Part shown: piece after piece, positions 1 to 10,058 of the stretch
How the letters are laid out: each line of letters opens with the position of its first letter
Numbering within the stretch: the stretch's first letter is position 1
Assembly (NCBI GenBank): GCA_963828185.1
Contig: CAWHDV010000015.1
Coordinates: forward strand, 1 to 64,000
Reading direction: 5' to 3'
Origin: Rhodoblastus sp963828185
Lineage (GTDB): Bacteria; Pseudomonadota; Alphaproteobacteria; Rhizobiales; Beijerinckiaceae
Length of the DNA: 64,000 bases
Position numbers and translations under genes: made by a program
Notes under the pieces: model-generated
What the model was told of the DNA's origin: nothing
Database searches by the model: none
What the model saw: the letters and a program-made list of their open reading frames with translations, nothing else

Positions 1-388
1 TCGCCGAAAAGGCGGGTGGGGGCGCTGCATGATTTCGCCCGTGAAATGCGGCAGTATTTTTCGACTCGCGGCGCCGTCCGGGCCGCGAGTCGCTGGTCTG
101 CGTCACCTTGCCTTCGGCGTCGTCGCTGTCGGTTTCCGCGCCCCAGAGCACGGTGAAGCGATAAGCCTTTTCGCCGTCCTGTACGAAGGGGACGGTGTTG
201 GTCGCCTCGCCGAAAGCGACCGGCAGCACGCCCGAGGCCAAGGGGTCGAGCGTGCCGGCGTGGCCGGCCTTCTTGGCGTCGAACAGGCGCTTGAGTTTCG
301 ACACGGCCTGGGTCGAGGTCAAGCCGACCGGCTTGTCGAGCACGATCCAGCCATTGACTTCGACGCGGTTGGAGCGCGGCGCGCTCAA
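1..388 (-). CDS. truB: tRNA pseudouridine(55) synthase TruB (partial, N-terminal part)
   Basis: Makes pseudouridine 55 in the T-loop of tRNAs. The minus strand reads GWIVLDKPVGLTST and then KKAGHAGTLDPLASGVLP, the conserved start of TruB with the GTLDP segment that carries the catalytic Asp. The gene runs off the left edge. I chose the TTG at 388 because it overlaps the rbfA stop (TTGA). Two compensating single-base indels lie near 90 and near the C run at about 15-20: between them the expected ILPHFTGEIMQRP is in another frame. These look like sequencing errors. Last gene of the rimP-nusA-infB operon in this window. Confidence 0.9.
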   Translation of the reverse strand, partial: MSAPRSNRVEVNGWIVLDKPVGLTSTQAVSKLKRLFDAKKAGHAGTLDPLASGVLPVAFGEATNTVPFVQDGEKAYRFTVLWGAETDSDDAEGKVTQTSDSRPGRRRESKNTAAFHGRNHAAPPPAFSA

Positions 389-858
389 GACGCCTTGTCC
401 TGGCGCGGCGCGTCGGATCTTTCCTCATCCCGATCCGACTTGGCCGGATTCTTCGGAAGTGTTCTCCCCCGCGAGGTCTTGCGCGACCTTGTCCGATTTG
501 CAGGGAGCGCGTCGATTTTCGCGGCATTGGCGAAACTCTCGTCCACCTTGAAGCGGATTTCCGGGCGCATATTTCAGATTGACCCGGTGCGCCACCTCGC
601 CGCGCAAAAAGCGCTTGTGGGGGTCGAGGATGGCGCAGACGTGCCTGCGCCTTTCCGCCGAGCGGCATGACATAGATGGTTGCTGGTTTCAAATCCGGGC
701 TCATGCGGGACGGAAGGCACGGTGACCACCAGTCCCACGAGATCTGGATCGTTGATTTCGCCGCGCGAAAGCAGTTGCGCCATGGCGTGACGGATCAGTT
801 CGGCGACGCGCAACATCCGTTGGCTCGGTTCGCCGCCCTTGTGATGCGACCTGGACAT
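385..858 (-). CDS. rbfA: 30S ribosome-binding factor RbfA (frameshifted)
   Basis: Small KH-fold factor for late 30S maturation and cold adaptation. The N-terminus reads MSRSHHKGGEPSQRMLRVAE, a typical alphaproteobacterial RbfA start, followed by ELIRHAMAQLLSRGEINDP. Later segments (CAILDPHKRFLRGEVAHRVN, then PEIRFKVDESFANAAKID) lie in different frames, so at least two indels interrupt it. Reconstructed length is about 157 residues, normal for the family. It lies between infB and truB and overlaps the truB start. I infer an intact gene damaged by base-calling errors. Confidence 0.88.
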
Positions 859-1016
859 TTTTGCCTCTTGGAAGAGCGCCGGCTCCTGGGGGCGGTCGAA
901 ATTTCGCGCCGCCCGGTCGTTAGCGCGTCCCGCCTCCTGGGCGGGGGCTAGCAGCGAACGCGACGCCGAGCAAAGTGCGAGGGGCGCCCACCGCGCCTTC
1001 GCGGTCGGCAAAAAAC

Positions 1017-3764
1017 TCACAAACTCCTCTTGATCTCCTCGCAACCTGAAACATTCGATGACGTCGCCCGCGCGCATGTCCTGGTAGCTTTCGAAGGCCA
1101 TGCCGCATTCCTTGGCCGGCCTGCACTTCCTTGACCTCGTCCTTGAAGTGCTTGAGCGTCGAAAGCTTGCCCTCGTGCACCACGACATTGTCGCGGATGA
1201 GGCGCACATGCTGACCGCGCTCGACGACGCCGTCGGTGACGCGGCAGCCGGCGACCTTGCCGATCTTGGAAATGTTGAACACTTCGAGGATCGAGGCATT
1301 GCCCAGCATGGTTTCGCGAATGACCGGTATCTGCAGCCCGGACATGGCGGCTTTCACGTCGTCCACGAGGTTGTAGATGATGTTGTAATAGCGGATTTCG
1401 ATGCCGAGCTGCTCCTCATAGTTCCGCGCGCCTCCTTGTGCGCGCGGACATTGAAGCCGATCACCGCCGCCTTGGAGGCTTCCGCCAGCGCGATATCGGA
1501 TTTAAGGAGATGCCGCCGGCGCCGGCATGGACAATGCGCGCCATGACCTCTTCGGTGCCCAGCTTGTCGAGCGCCGCGATGATCGCTTCGACCGAGCCCT
1601 GCACGTCGCCCTTGATGACCAGCGGGAATTCCTTCTGCGGCCCGCCGTCTTCAGCTGACTTATCATGTCGGCCAGCGAGGAGCGCGCCGAACCGCCGCGC
1701 GCGGCGGCCTGGTCGCGCTTCTGGCGCTCGCGATATTCGGTGATCTCGCGGGCGCGCGCTTCCGATCGACCACGGCGACGCGGTCGCCGGCTTCCGGGGC
1801 GCCGGAAAAGCCGGAAATATTCTCAACCGGGAAGGACGGGCCGGCATGGACGCAATTCTGGCCCTTGTCGTCGAGGAGGGCGCGAACGCGGACCCATCGG
1901 GACCCGGTGACTACCCCCTTAACTAATGAAAGCGTGCCGCGCTGCACCAGCACGGTGGCGACCGGGCCGCGGCCGCGGTCGAGCCGCGCCTCGATGACCG
2001 TGCCTTCCGCCGCGCGCTCGGGCTTGGCGTGAAGGTCGAGCACTTCGGCCTGGAGCGTGATGGCTTCGAGCAATTTGTCGAGATTGACGTGCTGCTTGGC
2101 CAAGACTTCGACCTCCAGCGTGTCGCCGCCGAGGCTTTCGACCTGCACGGAATATTGCAGCAACTCCTGGCGGACCCGCTCCGGCTTGGCGTCGGGCTTG
2201 TCGATCTTGTTGATCGCGACGATCAGCGGCACGCCGGCCGCCTTGGCGTGGTTGATCGCCTCGACCGTCTGCGGCATGACGCCGTCGTCCGCCGCGACCA
2301 CCAGAACGACGATGTCGGTGACTTTCGCGCTTCGCGCGCGCATCGCCGTGAAGGCGGCGTGGCCGGGCGTGTCGATGAAGGTGATATAGCCGCCGAGCGG
2401 CGACTGCACCTGATAGGCGCCGATATGCTGGGTGATGCCGCCGGCTTCGCCGGATACGACATTGGCCTTGCGGATGGCGTCGAGCAGCGAGGTCTTGCCG
2501 TGGTCGACATGGCCCATGATGGTCACGACCGGCGGGCGCGGCTGCAGGTTTTCTTCCTGGTTGGGCGCGTCGAACAGGCCTTCCTCGACGTCGGATTGGG
2601 CGACGCGCTTGACCGTATGGCCGAGTTCGACGGCGATCAGTTCGGCGGTGTCGGCGTCGATCACGTCGGTGATCTTGAGCATCTGCCCCTGTCGCATTAG
2701 GAGTTTGATCACGTCCACGCCGCGTTCCGACATGCGGTTGGCGAGTTCCTGAATGGTGATGGTTTCCGGCAGCACCACTTCGCGCGACAGCCGCTCCTTC
2801 TGCTCCCACCATGCCCTTGAGGCGCTGGGTGCGGCGGCGGAAGGAGGCGACGGAGCGCGTGCGCTCCTCGCCGTCGCTGGCGGTGGCGCTGGTCACCGTC
2901 AGGCGGCCGCGGTCTTTCGCCGCGCCGCCGCGGCTCGGCTTGACCGCGGGCACGGCGAGCTTCGGCGGCGTGATGATGCGGCGGGTCGGCGTGGCGGGCG
3001 TGGCTGTGGTCGTCGTGGCGGTCCCTGCCTTCGGCGGCCGCAGGCGTGGCGGCCTGCGGCGGAGGAGCCGCGGGCCTCGGCGTGTTGAACACGATCTGCT
3101 GCGGCCGGCCCGTATTCCTGGAAATGGGAGCCAAGGTCACGCTGGGGTCGGCTTCGGCGGCGGGAGAGCCGGCCGGCGCGAGACGGCGGCGCGCCTCATC
3201 CTCGGCCCTACGCTTGGCCTCGGCTTCGCGCGAAAGACGGGTCTCCTCTTCCTTCTTGCGGGCTTTCGGCGGCTTCGCGTTCGGCGCGCTCGCGCGCCTC
3301 GCGCTCAGCCGGATGCGGGCCTCCGCCTCCTGGCGCTTGCGGTCTTCCTCCTCACGCACGCGGGCGTCGCTGAGGGCGCGGGCGCGGGCGTCGCGCTTGT
3401 TGGTCAGGGTGCGCAGCACGACGCCGGTCTGCGGACGCGGCGCGGCCGGCTTCACCGGCGGACGCGCAGGCGCGGACGGGGCCGCCTGCGGCGCGGCGGG
3501 CTTTGCCGCTGACGGGATTTGCAGGGGCGCTCGGCGCGGCGGAACCTGATGCGCGCCGCCCGATTTGGGCGCGACGACGGGCGCCTCGCCCGGACCATGG
3601 GCGCGGCGCTTGACCTTTTCGACCACGACGGCTTTCGAGCGGCCGTGCCAGAAACTCTGGCGCACGACACCCTGCTCGACCGGACGCTTCAGCGACAGCG
3701 TCTTGGTCGGATGCACGCTCAGGGTTTTGTCGCCGGAATTGTTGGAGTCATTCATATCGTTCAT
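1017..3764 (-). CDS. infB: Translation initiation factor IF-2 (multiple frameshifts)
   Basis: GTPase that delivers fMet-tRNA to the 30S subunit. The start at 3764 forms an ATGA overlap with the upstream ylxR stop. The N-terminus (SGDKTLSVHPTKTLSLKRP) begins the long Pro/Ala/Arg-rich charged extension of alphaproteobacterial IF-2. The G domain shows GHVDHGKT (G1, about 2490-2513), DTPGHAAF (G3) and NKID (G4). C-terminal domains IV-VI appear as KGDVQGSVEAI and NISKIGKVAGCRVTDG. The end is reconstructed as IECFR-EEIKRSL with stop at 1017. Reconstructed length is about 915 residues, as expected. At least five frame changes are needed, so no full-length product is encoded as written. Confidence 0.93.
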
Positions 3765-4596
3765 GCGTCCCAGGGCCTTGGCCATTCGTGCCGTCGGCGT
3801 TGAAGTCCTGCTCCAAAGCCATGTTGTTTGTCAAATCCGATATCGCCAAAAGGGCGCTCCCCCTGGGAGCCCGCTTGGGCGTCCTCTTGGGGGGCCGCTT
3901 GGGGGCCTTCCGCTGCGCTGTCGCCGCGATATACCGCAAGTCGGCGGCTGGAAGCGAGAAAAACCTTTGCCGCCGGCCCCATGCCGAGCGCCGCATGGAC
4001 GACATTGCCGCGTCCGAGCGCCGCATCGAGTTCGTCCACTTCGAAAACGCCGATCTCCGGCCGCCCCTCGGGCCCGAAGCGCCGGCGCAGGGCCTGGCCG
4101 AGCTTGCGCTTGCCGTCGGCTGCGCCGTCGCTGGCGTGGATCAGCGCGCAAACCGCGCCCGCGCCGATCGCCGCCTCGACCTTGGCGAAGCCGGTCGTCA
4201 CCAGACCGGCCTTGTTGGCGATCGACAGGGCCTAAAGGGCGTCGCGCCGCAGCAGATTGTCGATCAGCTCCGGCAAATCCTGCGCCGCTATCGCCTTGTC
4301 CTTCAAGGCCCGCGCGAAAACCTGCTTCTTGACCGCCTTGGCGACCAGGTCCCTGGAAAGTCCGACCCAGACGCCGCGTCCCGGCAGCTTGCGCTTGATG
4401 TCCGGGACGACGGCGTTTTCAGGCCCGAGGACGAAGCGGATCAGCTCATCCGGATCTCTGGCCTGGCGCGTGACGACGCAGGTCCTCTCCGCTCCCCCCG
4501 GGGGGGCGGCGTCAAAGATCGGCAACGTCCTGTCGCGCTTCCACAACCAAATTTTTCGTCCCCAAGTTTCAGCAGTCGTTGCGGCCGGCGGCTCAT
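3761..4596 (-). CDS. ylxR: YlxR/DUF448 RNA-binding protein (frameshift plus in-frame TAG)
   Basis: Nucleic-acid-binding protein always found between nusA and infB. The diagnostic DUF448 start AERTCVVTRQ is followed by PDELIRFVLGPENAVVPDIK and GRGVWVGLSRDLV. The ATG at 4596 overlaps the nusA stop (ATGA), and the TGA at 3761 overlaps the infB ATG. An indel at the C/G homopolymer near 4497-4505 separates the coupled start from the domain. A TAG codon at 4232-4234 interrupts the frame between RRDAL and ALSIANKAGLV. Downstream, TTGFAKVEAAIGAGAVCALI is the L7Ae-like half found in alphaproteobacterial versions. Function is poorly defined; possibly RNase P or transcription related. Confidence 0.85.
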
Positions 4597-6199
4597 TGCG
4601 CCGGCTCGCCGCCCTCTTTGCCCTCGCCTTCCGCCTCTTGCGGCGCAAGATCGGCCTCGTCCACCCAGCCCATTCTGACACGGGCGCGCATGACCATGGC
4701 CTCTGCCTCTTCGCGGCTGACGTCCAGACCGTCGAGGAAGCCGGCGTTTTTCACGGTTTCGCCGTTCTTCTTTTCGGTCCAGCCAACCAGGTCGTCGGTG
4801 GCGCAGCCAGCAAGGTCCTCGATGGTCTTGACGTCATTCTCGCCGAACCGGACGAGCATGGCGGCGGTGATCGTCCTCGATCTCGCGCAATTCGTCGGCG
4901 ACGCCTGGCTCGCGCCGGCGCGCGTCGTGCTCGGCCTCGATGCGCTCGAGATATTCCTTGGCGCGGCTCTGGATTTCTTCGGCTGCGTCGGCGTCGAAGC
5001 CTTCGATCGCCGCCACTTCCGACGGATCGACATAGGCCAGCTCCTCGACCGAGCGGAAGCCTTCCGAGGCCAGCAGCTGGCCGACGACCTCGTTGATGTT
5101 GAGCGCCTGCATGAAGGTCTGGGTGCGCTCGATGAATTCCTTCTGGCGGCGTTCGGATTTTACCGCCTCGGTCAGGATGTCGATGCCCCAGCCGGTGAGC
5201 TGCGAGGCCAGGCGCACGTTCTGGCCGCGACGGCCGATGGCCAGCGATAACTGGTCGTCCGGCACCACGACTTCGATGCGCGACTAATTTTCGTCGAGGA
5301 CGACCTTGACCACTTCCGCCGACTACAGCGCGTTGACGATGAAGGTCGCCGCGTCCGCCGACCATGGATGATGTCGATTTTTTCGCCCTGCAATTCGTTG
5401 ACTACCGCCTGCACGCGCGAGCCGCGCATGCCGACGCAAGCCCAGACCGGATCGCTCGACCTTCGCGCGAAGTAGACGGCGATCTTGGCGCGTGAACCGG
5501 GGTCACGGGCGACATATTTCATCTCGATCATGCCGTCGTAGATTTCCGGAACTTCCTGCTCAAACAATTTGGCAATGAACTGCGGGTGGGTGCGCGACAG
5601 GAAAATCTGCGGCCCGCTCTTTTCGCGGCGCACGTCGTAGACATAGGCACGAATGCGGTCGCCGGGGCGGAACACTTCGCGCGGGATCATTTCGTCGCGG
5701 CGGATTATCGCCTCGGAGCGGCCGAGTCGACAATGACGTTGCCATATTCGACGCGCTTGACGACGCCGTTGATGACGTCGCCGATGCGGTCCTCGAATTC
5801 GTCATATTGGCGGTCCCGCTCGGCCTCGCGCACTTTCTGCACGATGACCTGCTTGGCCGACTGGGCGGCGATGCGGCCGAATTCGAGCGGCGGCAGCTTG
5901 TCGGGCGATCGAGTCGCCGACCTGCGCGGCGGGATTGAGCTTGCGGGCGTCGGCGAGCAGGATCTGCGTCGCGTCATTCTCGATCTGGTCGACCACCAGC
6001 ATCCGGCGCGAATAGCGGGTGTCGCCGGTGCGCGGATCGATTCCACGCGGATTTCCGTCTCCTGCCCGTAGCGCGAGCGCGCCGCCTTGGCCATCGCGTC
6101 TTCCATCGAGGCGAGCACGATCGAGCGGTCGATCGATTTGTCGCGCGCGACGGCGTCGGCGATCTGCAAGAGTTCAAGACGGTTGGCGCTGACGGCCAT
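4593..6199 (-). CDS. nusA: Transcription termination/antitermination protein NusA (frameshifts and two TAG codons)
   Basis: RNA-polymerase-binding pausing, termination and antitermination factor. Starts MAVSANRLELLQIADAVA at 6199 behind a clear AGGAG. The S1 region (PGDRIRAYVYDVRREKSGPQ) and KH region (CVGMRGSRVQAVVNELQGEK, then PDDQLSLAIGRRGQNVRLAS) are visible, as are the C-terminal helix-hairpin-helix repeats with IEDLAGCATDDLVGW. Several indels (around 5700, 5910, 6030, 4870) and two TAG codons at 5284-5286 and 5323-5325 break the frame inside the KH region. Reconstructed length about 535 residues. Stop overlaps the ylxR start. Essential in relatives, so the damage is probably technical. 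Confidence 0.92.
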
Positions 6200-6222
6200 T
6201 GGTGATCTCCTCGTGGATAATT

Positions 6223-7051
6223 CTATTCGTTTCCGGAGCGGCCGGCCGTTGATTTCCTCGTCGCCCCGCCCTTCTTGAATTGCGCGCGCACGCCGGCCGG
6301 CAGCACGGGTTTCGATTTCTTGCCCTTCGGCCCCTTCCGGGCGCCCGAGCCAAACCTGCCGGGGCCGCGCGCCGGGGGCGTCTGCTCCTCCGGCGAAAAT
6401 CCTCCTGCTCCTCTTCGCCCAATCCCTTGGCCTGGGCCTTGGCGGCGCCAGGGATTCGCGGATCAGCGCCTCGGTCAGCACCAGCTTGGCCTCGTCGAGA
6501 TCGCGGAGCGCCAATCTCGGCAACTTCTCTTCGTCCGGACCGGCGTCCGTCCGCTCCAGCACCAGGACGGCGTCGCGCCCCTCGCCTTCGACGGCGCGGA
6601 TCGGGCCGCGAAACCGTTTCCGCCCGCTTTCGTGCGGCCGCGCCAGCTCGATGCGCGCGTCCATGCCGACGGCGCGGCGGAAATCCGACACCCGGACCAG
6701 CGGCCGGTCAATTCCGGCCGAGGAAATCTCCAGCCTGTAGGCCTGGCTGATCGGGTCCTCGACATCGATCGCGGGCGAAAGCGCGTCGTGGATTTCCTCG
6801 CATTCGTCGATGGTCAGCGTCCCATCCGGCCGTTCGGCCATGATCTGGACGATCATGCCCTGCCCGGCCATGATCTTCACCCGCACCAGCCGAAAGCCCA
6901 TCGATTGCAGGATGCGCTCGGCCAAGCCTGCGACGCGCGCGGCCATGCCGGTCTCGCCGACGAGGCGCGGCTCATCGAGAGGCGCGTCCAAGGTTTGCGG
7001 CGCGTCGAGAAGGTGTAAGTCCGGCTTGGGCGCTGGCGTCGTATCGTTCAA
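6223..7051 (-). CDS. rimP: Ribosome maturation factor RimP (frameshift near C-terminus)
   Basis: 30S assembly factor. The core reads GLAERILQSMGFRLVRVKIM, then DGTLTIDECEEIHDALSPAI and YRLEISSAGIDRPLV, which is diagnostic (DEC and the EVSSPGxDRPL-like motif). Start is assigned to TTG 7051 with LNDTTPAPKP; a downstream ATG (METGMAARV region) is possible. After LTEALIRESLA an indel near 6440 shifts the frame; the corrected tail is Lys-rich and ends KSTAGRSGNE with TAG at 6223. The C-terminal extension is usual for Rhizobiales. First gene of the nusA-infB operon, 23 bp upstream of nusA. Confidence 0.9.
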
Positions 7052-7091
7052 ATGGTCTGTCCGCAAAGCCCCGGCAAGGGCGGTTGAAAAA

Positions 7092-7125
7092 ACAAAAAAG
7101 AGCGGGTCCCGCCTGGGCCCCACTC
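7092..7125 (-). terminator. Hairpin followed by a T tract in the rimP leader
   Basis: On the minus strand GAGTGGG pairs with CCCGCTC (7 pairs, one G-T) across a GC-rich loop and is followed by TTTTTTG. It lies about 40 bases before the rimP start, downstream of the likely promoter zone. It may end upstream transcripts or act as an attenuator of the rimP-nusA-infB operon; the sequence alone cannot decide. Confidence 0.55.
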
Positions 7126-7341
7126 CCGCGCGGCCTTGTAATCGGCCATGACGAAGATGTTGACTGGCCGCTATATAGATCAAATGCGGCGCGGGCGCAA
7201 GGTCGCGGCTCCCTGTCTCCCGGCTGCAACACCGCGCCCAAAAGGGACGGTTTGCCGCGATCCCGTTTGCCGGCGCGGAGGCTGCGCTATAACGTCGCGC
7301 AAAATCAAGCCTGATTTTTATTTTTTGGACCCGGAAGCGAC

Positions 7342-7908
7342 ATGCGCGGAAAATCGGCGGCACTTTTTCTCGGTTTGTCGCTCGCCGCGCTTGTTTGCGC
7401 GCCCTTGGCCTGCGAGGCGAAAGTTCGCATCACCATCGACCTCTCCTCGCAGACGATGAACGTGGACTCCGCCAGCGGCTCCTATTCCTGGCCGATATCC
7501 TCGGCGCGCGACGGCTATGTCACGCCGCGCGGCCATTATGGCGTCCAGAGCCTGCAGCCCATTCATTATTCAAAAAAATATCACAATTCGCCGATGCCGC
7601 ATTCGATCTTCTTCAACGGCGGCTTCGCCATTCACGGCACTTACGATCTGCACGAACTCGGCCGGCCGGCGTCACATGGCTGCGTGCGCATTTCGCCCGA
7701 CAACGCCGCCACGCTGTTCTCGCTGGTGCGCGAGGAGGGCGCGACCATCGAAATCGTCGGAGAGGCGCCGTCGAGCAGGGCCGCCGCCGAAAGCGAGCCT
7801 TTCGCAAGCGAAGCGAGGCCCCGCCGCCGCAGCGCCGCAAGGCGCTCGCGCGAACCGGGCGACGAGCCGAGCCTGCTGCGGGCGTTCGGCGCAATATTTT
7901 CGCGCTGA
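7342..7908 (+). CDS. L,D-transpeptidase (YkuD family), secreted
   Basis: Cross-links peptidoglycan stem peptides or attaches proteins to them in the periplasm. 188 residues. Residues 1-25 form a signal peptide (LFLGLSLAALVCAPLACEA). The YkuD catalytic core is FAIHGTYDLHELGRPASHGC followed by VRIS, giving the HxnSHGCVR signature with the catalytic Cys. The tail after residue 150 is Arg/Ala-rich and low complexity. Monocistronic; divergent from the rimP operon and convergent with the flavin-binding protein gene at 7912. Which cross-link it makes cannot be told. Confidence 0.9.
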   Translation: MRGKSAALFLGLSLAALVCAPLACEAKVRITIDLSSQTMNVDSASGSYSWPISSARDGYVTPRGHYGVQSLQPIHYSKKYHNSPMPHSIFFNGGFAIHGTYDLHELGRPASHGCVRISPDNAATLFSLVREEGATIEIVGEAPSSRAAAESEPFASEARPRRRSAARRSREPGDEPSLLRAFGAIFSR

Positions 7909-7911
7909 AAT

Positions 7912-8463
7912 TCAATCTTCTTCGAGCACGCCGGTCGGCGCGCCGTCGAAGCTCGTGGCGTTCTTGTCCCGCCAATAGGCGCGGATGCCGTCCTCTCCCT
8001 TGCGCGCCGCCCAGTCGACCAGCGTCTCGCGCTGGCCGGCGAGCTCCATCATGGGGACGCCATAGCCGCAGGAGGTGATGACCTCGTCGACATCGACCGC
8101 GATGATCTGCCGCTTGCCGGCGAGGTCGGCGAATTTCGGCAGCAGCTCGCTCCAGCCGGGCGCGCCGGGGCGGATCGCATGGCCGCGACCATATAGCCGC
8201 AGGATTTTCGGCGGTCCGGCGAAGGCGCAGAACATCAAGGTGATCCGGTCGTTGAGGCGCAGATGCGCCGCCGTCTCGTTGCCGCTGCCGGTGAGGTTGA
8301 GGAAGGCCACGCGGCGCGGCTCCAAGACGACGAATGTCCCGCCCAAACCTTTGGGGCTCAGGTTGACGCGTCCCTCGGGGCCGGCGGTGGCGACGAAGAA
8401 CATCGGCTGCGCCTCGATGAAGGCCCGCAGTCTTTCGTCAATCTCGGGATGTCGCTGGGCCAT
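7912..8463 (-). CDS. Pyridoxamine 5'-phosphate oxidase-like flavin-binding protein
   Basis: 183 residues of the split-barrel PPOX-like fold. Seen: FVATAGPEGRVNLSPKG near the N-terminus, FVVLEPRRVAFLNLTGSGNE (flavin phosphate-binding region) and a C-terminal WAARKGEDGIRAYWRDKN that matches small PPOX-class proteins of proteobacteria. Probably binds FMN or F420-like cofactors; substrate unknown. The start overlaps the end of the upstream gene (8438-8845) by 26 bases, so the two are likely co-transcribed. Complete, no frameshift. Confidence 0.85.
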   Translation of the reverse strand: MAQRHPEIDERLRAFIEAQPMFFVATAGPEGRVNLSPKGLGGTFVVLEPRRVAFLNLTGSGNETAAHLRLNDRITLMFCAFAGPPKILRLYGRGHAIRPGAPGWSELLPKFADLAGKRQIIAVDVDEVITSCGYGVPMMELAGQRETLVDWAARKGEDGIRAYWRDKNATSFDGAPTGVLEED

Positions 8464-8845
8464 GCTTTTTCCCTCTCGGCGGATTTCCCGGCGGCGCCAG
8501 TCCGAGTTCGCCGCGCTTTTTGCGGCTGAGGCCGCCGGCGACGATGCGATAGGAGTTGAGGATCAGCTCGCGCAATTCCTCCGCATCGACTTTTTTCGCC
8601 GTCGCCTCGATCCATTTCAGCCCGCGCGAGGCAAGATAGGGCGCCGGCCGAAAGCCGGGCCGCTCCGGCAGGACCATGAAGCCGATCTCGCTGGCCTTGA
8701 ACGAATAGGCGGGGTCTTCCTCGCCGCCGGCGCCGATGCAGAACACCTTGCCGCCGACCTTCCACACATGCGAGCCGCCCCATTGCATGACATAGGCCGT
8801 GGCGGGCAGGGCGCGGCAGAAGTCGTTGTACTCGTCAAAGGTCAT
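8438..8845 (-). CDS. MmcQ/YjbR family DNA-binding-like protein
   Basis: 135 residues, start MTFDEYNDFCRALPATAY. The fold is CyaY/YjbR-like: WGGSHVWKVGGKVFCI, FKASEIGFMVLPERPG, then APYLASRGLKWIEA and ELILNSYRIVAGGLSRK are all typical of COG2315 members. Such proteins are described as DNA-binding-like but have no firm role. The Lys/Arg-rich tail (PPRGKKHGPATSRD) extends beyond the usual domain. Likely co-transcribed with the overlapping PPOX gene. Confidence 0.85.
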   Translation of the reverse strand: MTFDEYNDFCRALPATAYVMQWGGSHVWKVGGKVFCIGAGGEEDPAYSFKASEIGFMVLPERPGFRPAPYLASRGLKWIEATAKKVDAEELRELILNSYRIVAGGLSRKKRGELGLAPPGNPPRGKKHGPATSRD

Positions 8846-8915
8846 GCGCAGCTTTCGCAATTGCCGTCCCGCAGGCGATGATATAGGGATCGCGGCCTGA
8901 AAGTCAGGGGAAACG

Positions 8916-9883
8916 ATGAAGAGCGTTGCATTGGACGCCGCCAGAAAAAGCGTCGAAATCGAAACCGCGGGCATGGCGCGCTTGCGCGCGGCCCTCGATG
9001 GCGAGCTTGGACAGGCGCTCGAGGCGGCGATCGCGGCGATTCGCACATCGCGCGGACGGGTCATCGTCAGCGGCATGGGCAAGAGCGGCCATATCGGGCG
9101 CAAGGTCGCGGCGACGCTGGCCTCCACCGGCACGCCGGCGTTTTTCCTGCATCCGGCCGAGGCGAGCCACGGCGATCTCGGCATGGTCACGCCCGACGAC
9201 GTCGTTCTCGCCTTTTCCTGGTCCGGCGAGACGGCGGAGCTGGCCGACCTGATCGAATATTCCAAGCGTTTCGCCATTCCGCTGATCGCCGGCACCTCGC
9301 GGCGCGACAGCGCGCTCGGCCGCGCCGCCGACATCTTGCTGCTGCTGCCGCAGGTCGAGGAGGCCTGCCCGAACGGCCTCGCGCCGACCACGTCCACCAC
9401 CATCCAGCTCGTGCTCGGCGACGCCCTGGCGGTGGCGCTGATCGAGGACCGGGGTTTTTCGGCGCAGGATTTCCGTCAGTTCCATCCCGGCGGCAAGCTC
9501 GGCGCGCGGCTGCACAAGGTGGACGACCTGATGCATGACGGCGCGGATGTCCCGCTGCTGCCGGAAACCGCCAGCATGAGCGAGGTCATCCTGACCATGA
9601 CCGGCAAGAGATTCGGCTGCGTCGGCCTCGTCGACGCGCAAGGCGCGCTGGCGGGGATCATCACCGACGGCGACCTGCGCCGCCACTGGAGCGACCTGAT
9701 GCAGGAGAAAAAGCCTGCGGAGATCATGACCCGCTCGCCGCGCACCGCGCCGCTCGGGGCCCTGGCCTCGTCGGCGCTCGAGGTGATGAACCGGACGAAG
9801 ATCACGGTCTTGTTCATCCTCGCCGGCGAGAAGCCGTCGGCATCTTGCACATTCACGATCTTTTGCGCGCCGGGGTGGCCTGA
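8916..9883 (+). CDS. kdsD: Arabinose-5-phosphate isomerase KdsD/KpsF (one frameshift near the end)
   Basis: Interconverts ribulose-5-phosphate and arabinose-5-phosphate, first step of Kdo synthesis for lipopolysaccharide. SIS domain: RVIVSGMGKSGHIGRKVAAT, HPAEASHGDLGM, SWSGETAE and GTSRRDSALG. Then FHPGGKLGARL and two CBS domains (MTGKRFGCVGLVDAQGALAG). As written the frame runs past the natural end. Restoring one base near 9836 gives VGILHIHDLLRAGVA and the stop at 9881-9883, which is the family's usual C-terminus. About 322 residues corrected. Confidence 0.92.
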
Positions 9884-10058
9884 GCGCGGTGGCGCCGTAG
9901 GAGACGGTCGCCAACCGATCAGGAAGGTCTGATCCGATTTCTGCGATCGACACGGGCGACTTTCGGCTGGATTGCGGACGGTCGGCAACCTTCTCGGGCG
10001 TCCCTATTGACACCGTCAACTTGACGATTGATCGTCTCCCAACAGTTGGGCGCTGCAA

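Noticed and set aside
4232..5325. Reassignment of TAG to a sense codon in this organism
   Set aside because: Several intact genes end in TAG at the expected family length (rimP after correction, rmuC, the SH3 protein gene, ebfC), so TAG works as a stop.
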